Below are positions 33,946-42,587 of a DNA stretch of 64,000 nucleotides, piece by piece (position 1 is the first letter of the stretch; each line of letters starts with the position of its first letter). A program made the translations under genes and the position numbers. The notes beneath the pieces were generated by a model. It had not been told where the DNA came from and searched no databases. It saw nothing but the letters and a program-made list of their open reading frames with translations. This DNA is from Helicobacter sp. 13S00482-2 (GTDB taxonomy: Bacteria; Campylobacterota; Campylobacteria; Campylobacterales; Helicobacteraceae), in contig NZ_MLAT01000001.1 in NCBI RefSeq assembly GCF_002272795.1, positions 1-64,000 of the forward strand, read 5' to 3'.

Positions 33946-35913
33946 TTACTTGGTTTTATGAAGGATTTTTGCAAAAATCTTACCACTTGGGATATGTGCA
34001 TCTAAAATCCGTATTTTAACTTCATCAAATTTTTCTATATCATCTGGCAAAGCATCCAAAGTGATTCTAGCTCCATAGATGAGCTCAATTGCATTTGCCA
34101 AGGGAGGATAAGATTCATCAGAGATAATCGAGGTTAAACTCGTGCCTATATGATCTAATGCCCAACGAGCATATTTGCGATCTTTAAAATCTGTTTCTAT
34201 TTTAAAAACCTGTCTTTCTTGATCGTTTAAAAGCATACAAGAAGGTTTCATATGACCGAGCAAATACGCAAGTTTTTTATTTGAATTGCCATCATCTGAG
34301 AGTATCTGTTTTAAGATTCGGTGCAAAAGTAAATCGCTATATCTACGAATAGGAGAAGTAAAATGTGTGTATTCCTCAAATCCTAATCCAAAATGTCCAA
34401 TATTATATGGGGAATAACTCGCCTGAGATTGAGATCTGATAATCATTTTATCGACTTGTTTTCGATGATTTTTCTTTGTGGCTTGTTTTTGAATGGTGGT
34501 GATTATATGGTGAAGATTTTCTTGATTATAAGATAAAGAGGGAATATCATACCCTAAGATCTTCAAATCAAACAATAATTCACTTATTCGATCTTGGGCA
34601 GGTGCATTATGAACTCGATAGACCCCATCATCGCCTAAATGTTTATTTAAAAATCTAGCTGATTCTTTATTAGCCAACAACATAGCTTCTTCAACTATCA
34701 TATGCGAATCAGTCTGTGAGGTTATTTTTATCTCAGTAAGCATTCCATCAGCATTGAGTTCCATTTTAATTTCATCATTGAAAAATTCATAACCTTTCTT
34801 GAGTCTTTTTGAACGAAGTTTTTTTGCAAGAGGATAAAAGCCTAGAATGCTTGTTTTTACATCTTTATTCATAGGTATTTTTTCTTCATTTAAAAGCCTA
34901 TCAACACTCCCATAACTAATATTTTGATGGTTATTAATAAGACCTTCAAAAAGTTCTGAATCAATCACTTCAAAAGTACGTCTATGAAGCCTCAAACGCC
35001 ATATAAAAGCGAGTCTATCTTTTCCTTGTTTTAAAGAACATATGTTTTCACTCAAATTTCTAGGCAACATAGGATAACTTTTATGCGGAAAATACACACT
35101 AAAACCCCTACGTTTTGCCTCCATATCTAAAGTAGATTCAGGGCTTACATATTCACTCACATCAGCGATTGCAACATATAAAGTATGGTTAGAAATATCA
35201 AAATAAATCGCATCATCGTGGTCTTTAGCATCATCAGGATCGATTGTGCAAAATGGCAAATGTCTCAAATCTTTACGTTCAGGATACATATAAGCATCAA
35301 CTTCTTGACCAAAACTTTCAGCTAACACGCTCGCTTCATTATTAAAATCAACATCGCGATTATAGAGTGCTAAAGAGATTTTTTCATCAATTTGTGGATC
35401 ATCCATAGGACCTAAAATCTCTTTGATTTGCCTAGAGTGCATCTCCACACTAAGCACGCAATGTTTTGGAAGCTCACGCAAAGATTTTTGAGAAACGGCG
35501 AGTTTGATTGGCTTAGCATAGGGATTTTTAAGTTCAAGTGCAATGATTTCACCTTTTTTTTTCTCTAAATAACAAAGAATCCCCATATTTTCTGTATACA
35601 GGCATATAACAATCTTTGCCCTCAACCTGCCTTTTATTCTTGTTATTTTGGCCAAAACAATATCATTTTGAGAAATAGATCTTGATAGCCCATCTATGAC
35701 TAAATCTTTTTGATAAATGGATTCAAAGCTTCGCAGAAAACCTCTGCCTCCCCTAGAAATATCCACGCTTCCGATAATGAATCCTTCTTTGAGCTGATAA
35801 ATTCCCTGTTTTTGCTCCACAAAAGACTTATGCCTAAGCTCATCATAAATTTTCTGGTATTTTCTAGGGATACTCCTAAGCCCATTAGCAAGACCAAATA
35901 AAAATTCTTTCAT
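33946..35913 (-). CDS. rnr: Ribonuclease R
   Basis: A 655-residue 3'-5' exoribonuclease that degrades structured RNA. The N-terminal cold-shock-like domains precede the RNB domain, which starts around FCTIDPDDAKDHDDAIYFD and contains the catalytic aspartates, then PMLPRNLSENICSLKQGKDR and HFTSPIRRYSDLLLHR. A short S1-like C-terminus follows. It is shorter than the E. coli enzyme, consistent with the Helicobacter form. The start abuts the aroE stop with no gap. Confidence 0.94.
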   Translation of the reverse strand: MKEFLFGLANGLRSIPRKYQKIYDELRHKSFVEQKQGIYQLKEGFIIGSVDISRGGRGFLRSFESIYQKDLVIDGLSRSISQNDIVLAKITRIKGRLRAKIVICLYTENMGILCYLEKKKGEIIALELKNPYAKPIKLAVSQKSLRELPKHCVLSVEMHSRQIKEILGPMDDPQIDEKISLALYNRDVDFNNEASVLAESFGQEVDAYMYPERKDLRHLPFCTIDPDDAKDHDDAIYFDISNHTLYVAIADVSEYVSPESTLDMEAKRRGFSVYFPHKSYPMLPRNLSENICSLKQGKDRLAFIWRLRLHRRTFEVIDSELFEGLINNHQNISYGSVDRLLNEEKIPMNKDVKTSILGFYPLAKKLRSKRLKKGYEFFNDEIKMELNADGMLTEIKITSQTDSHMIVEEAMLLANKESARFLNKHLGDDGVYRVHNAPAQDRISELLFDLKILGYDIPSLSYNQENLHHIITTIQKQATKKNHRKQVDKMIIRSQSQASYSPYNIGHFGLGFEEYTHFTSPIRRYSDLLLHRILKQILSDDGNSNKKLAYLLGHMKPSCMLLNDQERQVFKIETDFKDRKYARWALDHIGTSLTSIISDESYPPLANAIELIYGARITLDALPDDIEKFDEVKIRILDAHIPSGKIFAKILHKTK

Positions 35914-36708
35914 TTATAAAACAGACTTCATTTGCTTTCTAATTTCATGAGTAGAAATTTTATGATCACAAAAAAGATATGATGCCAAAACTCCCTGTTC
36001 AATCAGCATATCCTTTCCATCTTTGATAAAAATACCCAAACTCTTTGCTAATTTTAAAAATGGAGTTTGAATTCCATATATCAAATCATAAGCCATTTTT
36101 GAAGATTCCAAAGTTTTTCTAAGATTATCTTCACTTAATGGAAGACTCTCATCTTTTAATCCTGAAGGCGTCGCATTGATAACAACATCAAAAGACATAG
36201 GTAAAAAATCTTGTATCAAAGAACACTTAAAGCCATCTGATAAAAAAGGCTCTAAGCGTTCTTTGGATCGATTTATTATGAATACTTCTATGCCTTTTTC
36301 TCTAAGAATATATGCAAGTGCTTTTGCACTCCCACCTGCACCTATCAAAAGAGCTGATTTAAAATTATTGATAGAGATCGTATGATAAAATCCATCAGCA
36401 TCTGTATTATAGCCGATTAGTTTTTCACCTTCTAGCACCAAAGTATTCACTGATTTTACAACTGAAGCGATACCTCTAACCTCATCGCTTTGATTGAATG
36501 CATTTTCTTTAAAGGGGATTGTGATATTGGCTCCACAAAGTCCTAAGTCAAAAAAGATTCTCCGCAAATTTGAACCATCTTGCAATAAATATCGTCCATA
36601 AAAACCTGAAAAACCAATCTCTTTAGCAAATTTATAAAACACAGAATTGTGTATGAGGGGGGATTTAGAATGGAAAATAGGATTTCCAAAAACACAGAAT
36701 TGTTTCAT
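35914..36708 (-). CDS. aroE: Shikimate dehydrogenase
   Basis: Reduces 3-dehydroshikimate to shikimate in aromatic amino acid synthesis. Substrate-binding FGNPIFHSKSPLIHN and the lysine of TIPFKENAFNQ are at the N-terminus, and the NADPH-binding GAGGSAKALAYIL lies near residue 123. YDLIYG and the final GVLASYLF complete the pattern. 264 residues. The start overlaps csd5 by four bases. Confidence 0.95.
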   Translation of the reverse strand: MKQFCVFGNPIFHSKSPLIHNSVFYKFAKEIGFSGFYGRYLLQDGSNLRRIFFDLGLCGANITIPFKENAFNQSDEVRGIASVVKSVNTLVLEGEKLIGYNTDADGFYHTISINNFKSALLIGAGGSAKALAYILREKGIEVFIINRSKERLEPFLSDGFKCSLIQDFLPMSFDVVINATPSGLKDESLPLSEDNLRKTLESSKMAYDLIYGIQTPFLKLAKSLGIFIKDGKDMLIEQGVLASYLFCDHKISTHEIRKQMKSVL

Positions 36709-37463
36709 TGATTGGCATCATTACTCTGCTTGGTCAATAGATCAAGCAATACCCAACCCTGATCTATGTTTCCCCAACCATCTTGGATGTCCTTTACAAC
36801 TACAGATTCTCCTGAAGTAAGCTTACCAACTACTTTTGATGATACAGTAGGCGCAGAACGTATATTGACCACCTTAGAAACATCATAAACACCCAAAAGA
36901 GGATTTTTTTTGGATGATTTTTTAGATTCAAAAGGTTCTAATAACCTCGCATAAACCCAACCATTTTTGAGTCTTGCCCAACCATCTTGAATAAATTGCA
37001 CTTCTATATTCTGTTTATAATTCAACTTACCCACAACTTCAGAAGTGGTATCTGGATATTTTCTGATATTCAAAACCTTGCCCAAAACAACATAAACATC
37101 AGAGTGTCTTACGTCTTGATTTGCACTTTGAACAATTTGCATTTCGTTAGAAACCTTATCTGATGGGATATATGATGGAACAGGTTTAGAGCTCTGATCT
37201 AGATTCCCTTCATCAGAAATGGATTTTTTATCAAGCAACCCATCATCGTGGGCATCACTAGGAACAGAAGAGTGCTGAAGTCTGTTTTCTTCCTCTTTGT
37301 AATTCATCTCGGGCTGGGATAAAATAGCAGTACTGAAACCTTCAGGAACAGAATCTTCTTTTTGCTTATTGGTACCCACAAAAATAACATAATACAACCC
37401 AAAACCAAAAAACAAGGCTAAGACAGGAATTGTATATAGTTTAAACAAGGATTTGATATTCAT
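36705..37463 (-). CDS. csd5: Csd5-like cell-shape protein with two SH3 domains
   Basis: A 252-residue single-pass membrane protein. The N-terminus is cytoplasmic and basic, with a membrane helix around residues 11-30. A polar, Ser/Pro-rich linker follows to about residue 120. Two SH3b domains end the protein, each with the pattern NIR-x2-P-x3-S-x-VVGKL and then IQDGW and GWV. The layout and the position beside aroE match H. pylori Csd5 (HP1250, from memory), a scaffold that binds peptidoglycan through SH3 and works with MurF and CcmA. I recall only one SH3 domain in the H. pylori protein, so the second looks like an internal duplication. Confidence 0.8.
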   Translation of the reverse strand: MNIKSLFKLYTIPVLALFFGFGLYYVIFVGTNKQKEDSVPEGFSTAILSQPEMNYKEEENRLQHSSVPSDAHDDGLLDKKSISDEGNLDQSSKPVPSYIPSDKVSNEMQIVQSANQDVRHSDVYVVLGKVLNIRKYPDTTSEVVGKLNYKQNIEVQFIQDGWARLKNGWVYARLLEPFESKKSSKKNPLLGVYDVSKVVNIRSAPTVSSKVVGKLTSGESVVVKDIQDGWGNIDQGWVLLDLLTKQSNDANQ

Positions 37464-37487
37464 TCTCTAGCCCATTCCTACTTTTAT

Positions 37488-38483
37488 TCAAATCAACCTC
37501 ACGCCAGTAAAGTCTTTTACGACCTCACCTATTTGATATGCATCGGTATTTTTGAGGACATAGTCGACATTATTCTTAGGTGTAACAAGAACCATCCCAA
37601 CACCCATGTTGAATACTCTATAAATCTCATCTTCATCAAGATTTGCTTTTAGTATATCAAAAATTGGCAATGTTTTTATAAGTCCTTTATCTATCTGTGC
37701 CCCCAATCCTTCAGGCAAAACCCTAGGTAAATTTTCAACTATTCCACCGCCTGTAATATGAGCAAGAGCACTAATATGATTTTTTATCTTTTTATAATCA
37801 TCTACATAGATTCTCGTGGGAGTGAGCAAGGTTTCAATCAAAGGCTTACCACAAAAATCATCCTCAAACTTCATTTTAAGGTTTTCAAACAAAAATTTAC
37901 GAATAAGCGAATACCCGTTGCTATGTATCCCACTACTTCTAAGTGCTAAGAGCACATCCCCTTGTTTGACTTGAGATTGTCTTTTTAAATCTAACTTCTC
38001 TGCAATTCCTACTGCAAAACCCGCCAAGTCAAAATCCCTACCATGATACATTCCAGGCATTTCCGCAGTTTCCCCTCCAATAAGCGAACACTGTGCCATT
38101 TCGCAACCTTTGGCAATACCTTGAACCACCCTCAAGGCTCTAGATTTATCTAATTTTGCACTTGCGTAATAATCTAAAAAGAACATTGGAGTAGCAAAAT
38201 TGCAAATCAAATCATTCACGCACATTGCAACCAAATCAATACCCACGCCTTCAAGCCTATCTGAATCAATTGCCAAACGAAGCTTTGTCCCTACACCATC
38301 AGTAGCAGCCAAAATAACGGGTTCTTTAAATCCACCTGGAAGTTCATATGCTCCAGCAAAAGATCCAATTCCTCCAATGACATTTTTATCAAACGTTGCT
38401 TTTACATAGGGTTTAATATTATCCACAAAAGCATTGCCTTCATCAATATCCACTCCAGAATCTTTGTAGGTCATTGATTGCAT
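37488..38483 (-). CDS. purM: Phosphoribosylformylglycinamidine cyclo-ligase (AIR synthetase)
   Basis: Fifth step of de novo purine synthesis, ATP-dependent ring closure to AIR. A 331-residue protein with TDGVGTKLRLAID, GGETAEMPGMY, the glycine-rich ALAHITGGGIVENLPRVLP and FNMGVGMVLV. AAGGAAAC lies five bases before the first ATG. H. pylori is said to lack a full de novo purine route, so this gene separates the organism from it. It starts 85 bases downstream of the pepF-associated gene and runs toward csd5. Confidence 0.95.
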   Translation of the reverse strand: MQSMTYKDSGVDIDEGNAFVDNIKPYVKATFDKNVIGGIGSFAGAYELPGGFKEPVILAATDGVGTKLRLAIDSDRLEGVGIDLVAMCVNDLICNFATPMFFLDYYASAKLDKSRALRVVQGIAKGCEMAQCSLIGGETAEMPGMYHGRDFDLAGFAVGIAEKLDLKRQSQVKQGDVLLALRSSGIHSNGYSLIRKFLFENLKMKFEDDFCGKPLIETLLTPTRIYVDDYKKIKNHISALAHITGGGIVENLPRVLPEGLGAQIDKGLIKTLPIFDILKANLDEDEIYRVFNMGVGMVLVTPKNNVDYVLKNTDAYQIGEVVKDFTGVRLI

Positions 38484-38568
38484 TTGTTTCCTTATTTTTT
38501 TAGCGTAACTGTATGAATTTTATCACAAAAACAATGTTTAAGCAAATTCTAACAAAAACAAAGAAATC

Positions 38569-39051
38569 CTATTTTAATTCAGGCTTGTTTTTCTGAATCT
38601 TTTTGAGGATTTTTTGATTTTGAGGATCAGAAAAAATCGCTGCTGCCGAGCTTTCAAGCGAATCTTTTTCATCTTTTTGTTCGGGGAAAACTGAACTCAC
38701 CTCATTGCGGGAAAACAATATAACATTGTCGTCTTTTTTGTCTTTAACGATGAGTTGAATGATTCCTTCTACTTTTACATTTACAAAACTCCCGATATTG
38801 TCTTTTCCAAAACCAGCCTCAAATTCGACACTCAAAGGAGTTAGCACGAGACTATTAAAGCTATAACCCGCTAAAACAAATAATACAAAAGGTCCAAATC
38901 TTGAAAAAATTTCTTCTGGCAATTCTGGAGTAAAACTCACTTTAGAAAGTTCGCAAAATATAGAAAAATTAATCTCATTCTCAATCAAAAACTTAATATT
39001 CTCAACACAATGCCTATTATTTAGTTGGTTGTATTTACTAAGCACACTCAT
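38569..39051 (-). CDS. Conserved hypothetical protein (HP0469-like)
   Basis: A 160-residue soluble protein with no signal, membrane helix or recognised motif. The middle is beta-rich (VLTPLSVEFEAGFG, VKVEGIIQLIVKDK) and the end is Lys/Ser-rich. Its ATG overlaps the pepF stop by four bases, so it is made with PepF. I recall the same unannotated gene next to pepF in H. pylori (HP0469/HP0470). A role with PepF is inferred from this coupling only. Confidence 0.75.
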   Translation of the reverse strand: MSVLSKYNQLNNRHCVENIKFLIENEINFSIFCELSKVSFTPELPEEIFSRFGPFVLFVLAGYSFNSLVLTPLSVEFEAGFGKDNIGSFVNVKVEGIIQLIVKDKKDDNVILFSRNEVSSVFPEQKDEKDSLESSAAAIFSDPQNQKILKKIQKNKPELK

Positions 39052-40787
39052 AGATCAGATATCCTCTCAAACTCTTCTAACATTTTCTTTACTTCTTCTA
39101 TGCCGATCTTCCAAAATTCTTCATCCTCTATGTCAAAACCAAACCTTGCAACAAGTTCCTTGGGGCTTTCACTCCCTCCAAGACTTAAAAAATCTATATA
39201 TACCTGCACAAAATCTTTATTTTTCTGACTTTTATATAGTCCAAACAATGCCAAAACAAGCAATTGTCCATAACTATATGAATAACAATAAAAAGGCGAA
39301 TGAATAAAATGAGGGATATAACTCCACCATCTATCATAATTTTTTGTTAACTTGATGCTTGAATCAAACATTTTTTGGTTTTCTTCACGCCAAATTCTAT
39401 CAAAATCTAAAGCCTTGAGCTCTCCTTCTATATCGTGAATCTTGCGTTCAAAATTTGTCATCACAACCTGCCTGAAAAGAGTGGAAAAAATATCCTCTAA
39501 TTTCCCTGCATAGATACTACACAATTCTTCAGATGAGAGATTATCCTTAAGATCATCAAACAAGAGCATCTCGGCAAACACTGAAGCTGTTTCGGCTGTA
39601 GTTAAGGGGGTGTCCATATTCAAACAACCTATTTTTTTACTGAGTTCTTGATGAATCATATGCCCAAATTCATGGGCTATCGTGAATGCATCACGCCTAT
39701 TGCCTGTAAAATTAAGCAATACGTAAGGATGAGAAGTAGGCACACTTCCGTGACTGAAAGCTCCACCACGTTTCCCATCTTTGGGATGAGAATCAACCCA
39801 ACCATTCTCTAAGGCAGTTTTAGCAATTTCATAAAATTTTCGAGAAAATCTTTTAAATGCCCTAAGGACTGAATGCGTAGCTTCTTGATAATTTTGGATA
39901 TTTTCTTTATCTTTTAAAATAGGGGCATATCTATCATAATCTTTCAAAGAAAAGCCCAAGATCTTAGATTTTATCTTGTAATACTGGTGTACAAATGAAA
40001 AATTTGCATTCACTGTATCTATCATGGTATCCACGCTTTTTTGAGTGATTTGATTATCAATATGCCTAAAAGATTCTTTTTTCTCATACGATCTAAGTTT
40101 GGTTTGAATACTCAAATCCTTCCGTACCATATTCAATATGTATGTTAGTAAAAAACTAGATTTTTCAAGTTCTTTGCTAAAGCGTTTTTGAGCCTTTTTT
40201 CTGACATTTCTATCGCTATGATGCAATAAAGCTAAAATCTCCTCTTCATTTAAAAGCTCATTTTCATAAGAAATCTTCAAAGAAGAAAGATGCTCATCAA
40301 ACAATCTTGAGAAAGCCCCAACCCCTACTGGAGAAGTATTCAAAAGCACCTTTTCCTCTGGCAGAGTGAGCTGGTGGATCTTTTTGTCTAAAAGGTTTTG
40401 GAGATAATAACGGTATTTTTGAGCACCCTTGATAAAATCTTTTTGTTTTTGTTCTTCTAATTGGCAAAATTCAAGCTCAAAAAATACAATATTCTCTTCA
40501 ATGTCATTGGCTAAAAGCTCATATTTGGCATAAAAATCACCTTTTTTTGTATCTGTTGCAAATATCAAAAATACATAAGTCATTACTCTTGAGATACCTT
40601 CAACAATGCCTTCATATTCAATAATAGCACGTTGAAATTCTGCTGGTGTTAAACTAACCAAGTGATTAAAATATGTTTTTTCATAATCCTTTGCTCTTTT
40701 CTTGAGTTTAGGAATATAGTTTTCAAGTTCTCTAACGCTCTGAAAAAGTGAGCTTAAATCCCATTTATGTTCAAGAGTGCGACTCAT
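39048..40787 (-). CDS. pepF: M3-family oligoendopeptidase F
   Basis: A cytoplasmic zinc peptidase that cleaves short peptides. The zinc site is AHEFGHMIHQE near residue 376 with the third ligand in TAETASVFAEML. SPFYCYSYSYGQLL is the conserved C-terminal substrate-binding segment. 579 residues, normal for the family. It follows the antiporter gene by 30 bases and is coupled to the hypothetical gene downstream. Confidence 0.95.
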   Translation of the reverse strand: MSRTLEHKWDLSSLFQSVRELENYIPKLKKRAKDYEKTYFNHLVSLTPAEFQRAIIEYEGIVEGISRVMTYVFLIFATDTKKGDFYAKYELLANDIEENIVFFELEFCQLEEQKQKDFIKGAQKYRYYLQNLLDKKIHQLTLPEEKVLLNTSPVGVGAFSRLFDEHLSSLKISYENELLNEEEILALLHHSDRNVRKKAQKRFSKELEKSSFLLTYILNMVRKDLSIQTKLRSYEKKESFRHIDNQITQKSVDTMIDTVNANFSFVHQYYKIKSKILGFSLKDYDRYAPILKDKENIQNYQEATHSVLRAFKRFSRKFYEIAKTALENGWVDSHPKDGKRGGAFSHGSVPTSHPYVLLNFTGNRRDAFTIAHEFGHMIHQELSKKIGCLNMDTPLTTAETASVFAEMLLFDDLKDNLSSEELCSIYAGKLEDIFSTLFRQVVMTNFERKIHDIEGELKALDFDRIWREENQKMFDSSIKLTKNYDRWWSYIPHFIHSPFYCYSYSYGQLLVLALFGLYKSQKNKDFVQVYIDFLSLGGSESPKELVARFGFDIEDEEFWKIGIEEVKKMLEEFERISDL

Positions 40788-40817
40788 TTTTATCCTTCTT
40801 TCTTAAAAAAAATATCT

Positions 40818-42470
40818 TTAGGGTTTTGAAAAATCAGAAAATGCATAAGAAGCAAGCAGGACAGCAATTTCTGTTTTACTATTAATACTATTGACTTTGA
40901 GTTTTTCTAGCTCTTCTTCCTCTGCTTTGCAATCAACTTTAGCGATAATATTTGCATTAGGGGCTAGGTCTAAAATTCTATCACAAATCACTTTGATAAT
41001 GCTTGTATTATCTATGGTAATAATAATACATTTAGCAAAATCTAGTTTGAGTTTTTCCAAAAAATTCTCCTGTGTGATATTTCCAAAAATCACATTATCC
41101 TTTGCTTTTTCACCAATCTCAACTTGCCTGATATTATAATCCACTGCAAGATATCTCGCTTTATGCTCCTTTAGTATATTAACTACCTCAACTCCATAAG
41201 TTCCATAACCAACAACCACAATATGATTTTCCAATGGAATAGGAATCTGAACTGATTCATCTTTTTTAAGTCCATAGTTAATATTTTTTTTCAATAAATA
41301 ACTCGAAATAGGATTTAGATATTTCAAGATAAAAGGAGTGATCATCATAGAAAAAATAACCATCAAAATTAAAAATTGATGAATGTCTCCAGGAAGAATA
41401 TTTACGATTCCCCTATTTTGTAAATAGCCTATGAAGCCACTAGGATCAAAAATAAAAAGATTATTAGAGCTTGCATTCAAAAACACCGCAAAAGAAAATT
41501 CGCCTATCTGAGAGAGAGAAAGTGCAGTCTTTATAGAACTTTGAGAACTCCTAAAAATCTTTAATACCCAATAAATCAAGAGCACTTTAAATCCCATAAC
41601 AAAAAAAAGCAAAAGCATAATAGCAAAAAACTCACTGAATAAAAATCTTAAATCTATCTGCATGCCAACTGTCACAAAAAATAAGCCTAAAAATATGTCT
41701 CTAAAGTGTTCTAAATCTGCTTGCACCTGATATTTGTAACGTGATTTTGAAATAACCATTCCCCCAATAAAAGCCCCCAAAGACATTGAGAACCCAAAAT
41801 AATGACTGATGGCGGCTGCTCCAAAGACAATGAGTAAAACAGTCCCCATAAACAACTCGTGAAGTTTGCTATTTGCAGCGAGATTTAAAATCCTTGCAGC
41901 AAAATGCCTACCTGGCAATAAGAGAATCCCTAAGACAATAACCCCTGATATAAATGTCCTAACTAGCATACTTCCTAAGCCTGTATCTTCATTGCTCAGT
42001 ATTGCCAAAATTAGCAATATGGGTATCACGGCAATATCTTGCATAATCAAAATGCCCACCACGCTTCTTCCTGTAACTGTGTTGAGCTGCTTATTTTCCT
42101 CAAAAAATTTCAACACAATAGCCGTAGATGAAAGCGAAAGAGCCATCGCAATAACTAATGAAAGAACCGAAGAGAGTCCAAAAATAAAATAACTCAATAC
42201 AAAAAATAAAACACTAGTGAGTGCGACTTGCAAGATACCAAATATAAGCACTTCTTGCTTCATGGCACGAAGCCTATCAAAGCTAAATTCAAGCCCTATC
42301 ATAAACATCAAAAACACGATTCCAAGTTCTGCAATATCTGAAAGTGTGCTTGATCCCTTAATGCCAAAAAGATACACTATCATAACGCCTGTGAGTATGT
42401 ATCCAATAATGACAGGAATGTCAATTTTTTTAAGTATTAGATTCATTAATATAGAAATTCCAAGACCCAC
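40818..42470 (-). CDS. kefB: KefB/CPA2-type cation-proton antiporter
   Basis: A membrane antiporter with about 12 helices (residues 1-395) and a cytoplasmic TrkA-N/RCK domain (IVVVGYGTYGVEVVNILKEH) that binds nucleotide. Typical transporter motifs are present (SLSLSSTAIVLKFFEENKQ, GAFIGGMVISKSR). The longest annotated frame begins at a GTG (42470), but the nearest AAGGAG (42504-42509) lies 33 bases upstream. The open frame continues upstream through that site, and an ATA at 42497 sits six bases after it, which would complete the first helix (MENTFYVIVVGLG). Confidence 0.88.
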   Translation of the reverse strand: MGLGISILMNLILKKIDIPVIIGYILTGVMIVYLFGIKGSSTLSDIAELGIVFLMFMIGLEFSFDRLRAMKQEVLIFGILQVALTSVLFFVLSYFIFGLSSVLSLVIAMALSLSSTAIVLKFFEENKQLNTVTGRSVVGILIMQDIAVIPILLILAILSNEDTGLGSMLVRTFISGVIVLGILLLPGRHFAARILNLAANSKLHELFMGTVLLIVFGAAAISHYFGFSMSLGAFIGGMVISKSRYKYQVQADLEHFRDIFLGLFFVTVGMQIDLRFLFSEFFAIMLLLFFVMGFKVLLIYWVLKIFRSSQSSIKTALSLSQIGEFSFAVFLNASSNNLFIFDPSGFIGYLQNRGIVNILPGDIHQFLILMVIFSMMITPFILKYLNPISSYLLKKNINYGLKKDESVQIPIPLENHIVVVGYGTYGVEVVNILKEHKARYLAVDYNIRQVEIGEKAKDNVIFGNITQENFLEKLKLDFAKCIIITIDNTSIIKVICDRILDLAPNANIIAKVDCKAEEEELEKLKVNSINSKTEIAVLLASYAFSDFSKP

Positions 42471-42544
42471 GACAATGACATAAAATGTATTTTCTATGAT
42501 ATTCTCCTTACTAAAGTTAAGAATTAAAACTTTTACTTTTTTGT

Positions 42545-42550
42545 TATAAT
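42545..42550 (+). promoter_or_regulatory. -10 promoter of the coiled-coil/two-component operon
   Basis: TATAAT in TGTTATAATAC, giving a start site near 42557 and a leader of about 30 bases. AAGGGA lies just before the ATG at 42588. It is divergent from the kefB gene. Confidence 0.65.
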
Positions 42551-42587
42551 ACTACCAGATCAAGGCAATTTTATATTAAGGGATCCA

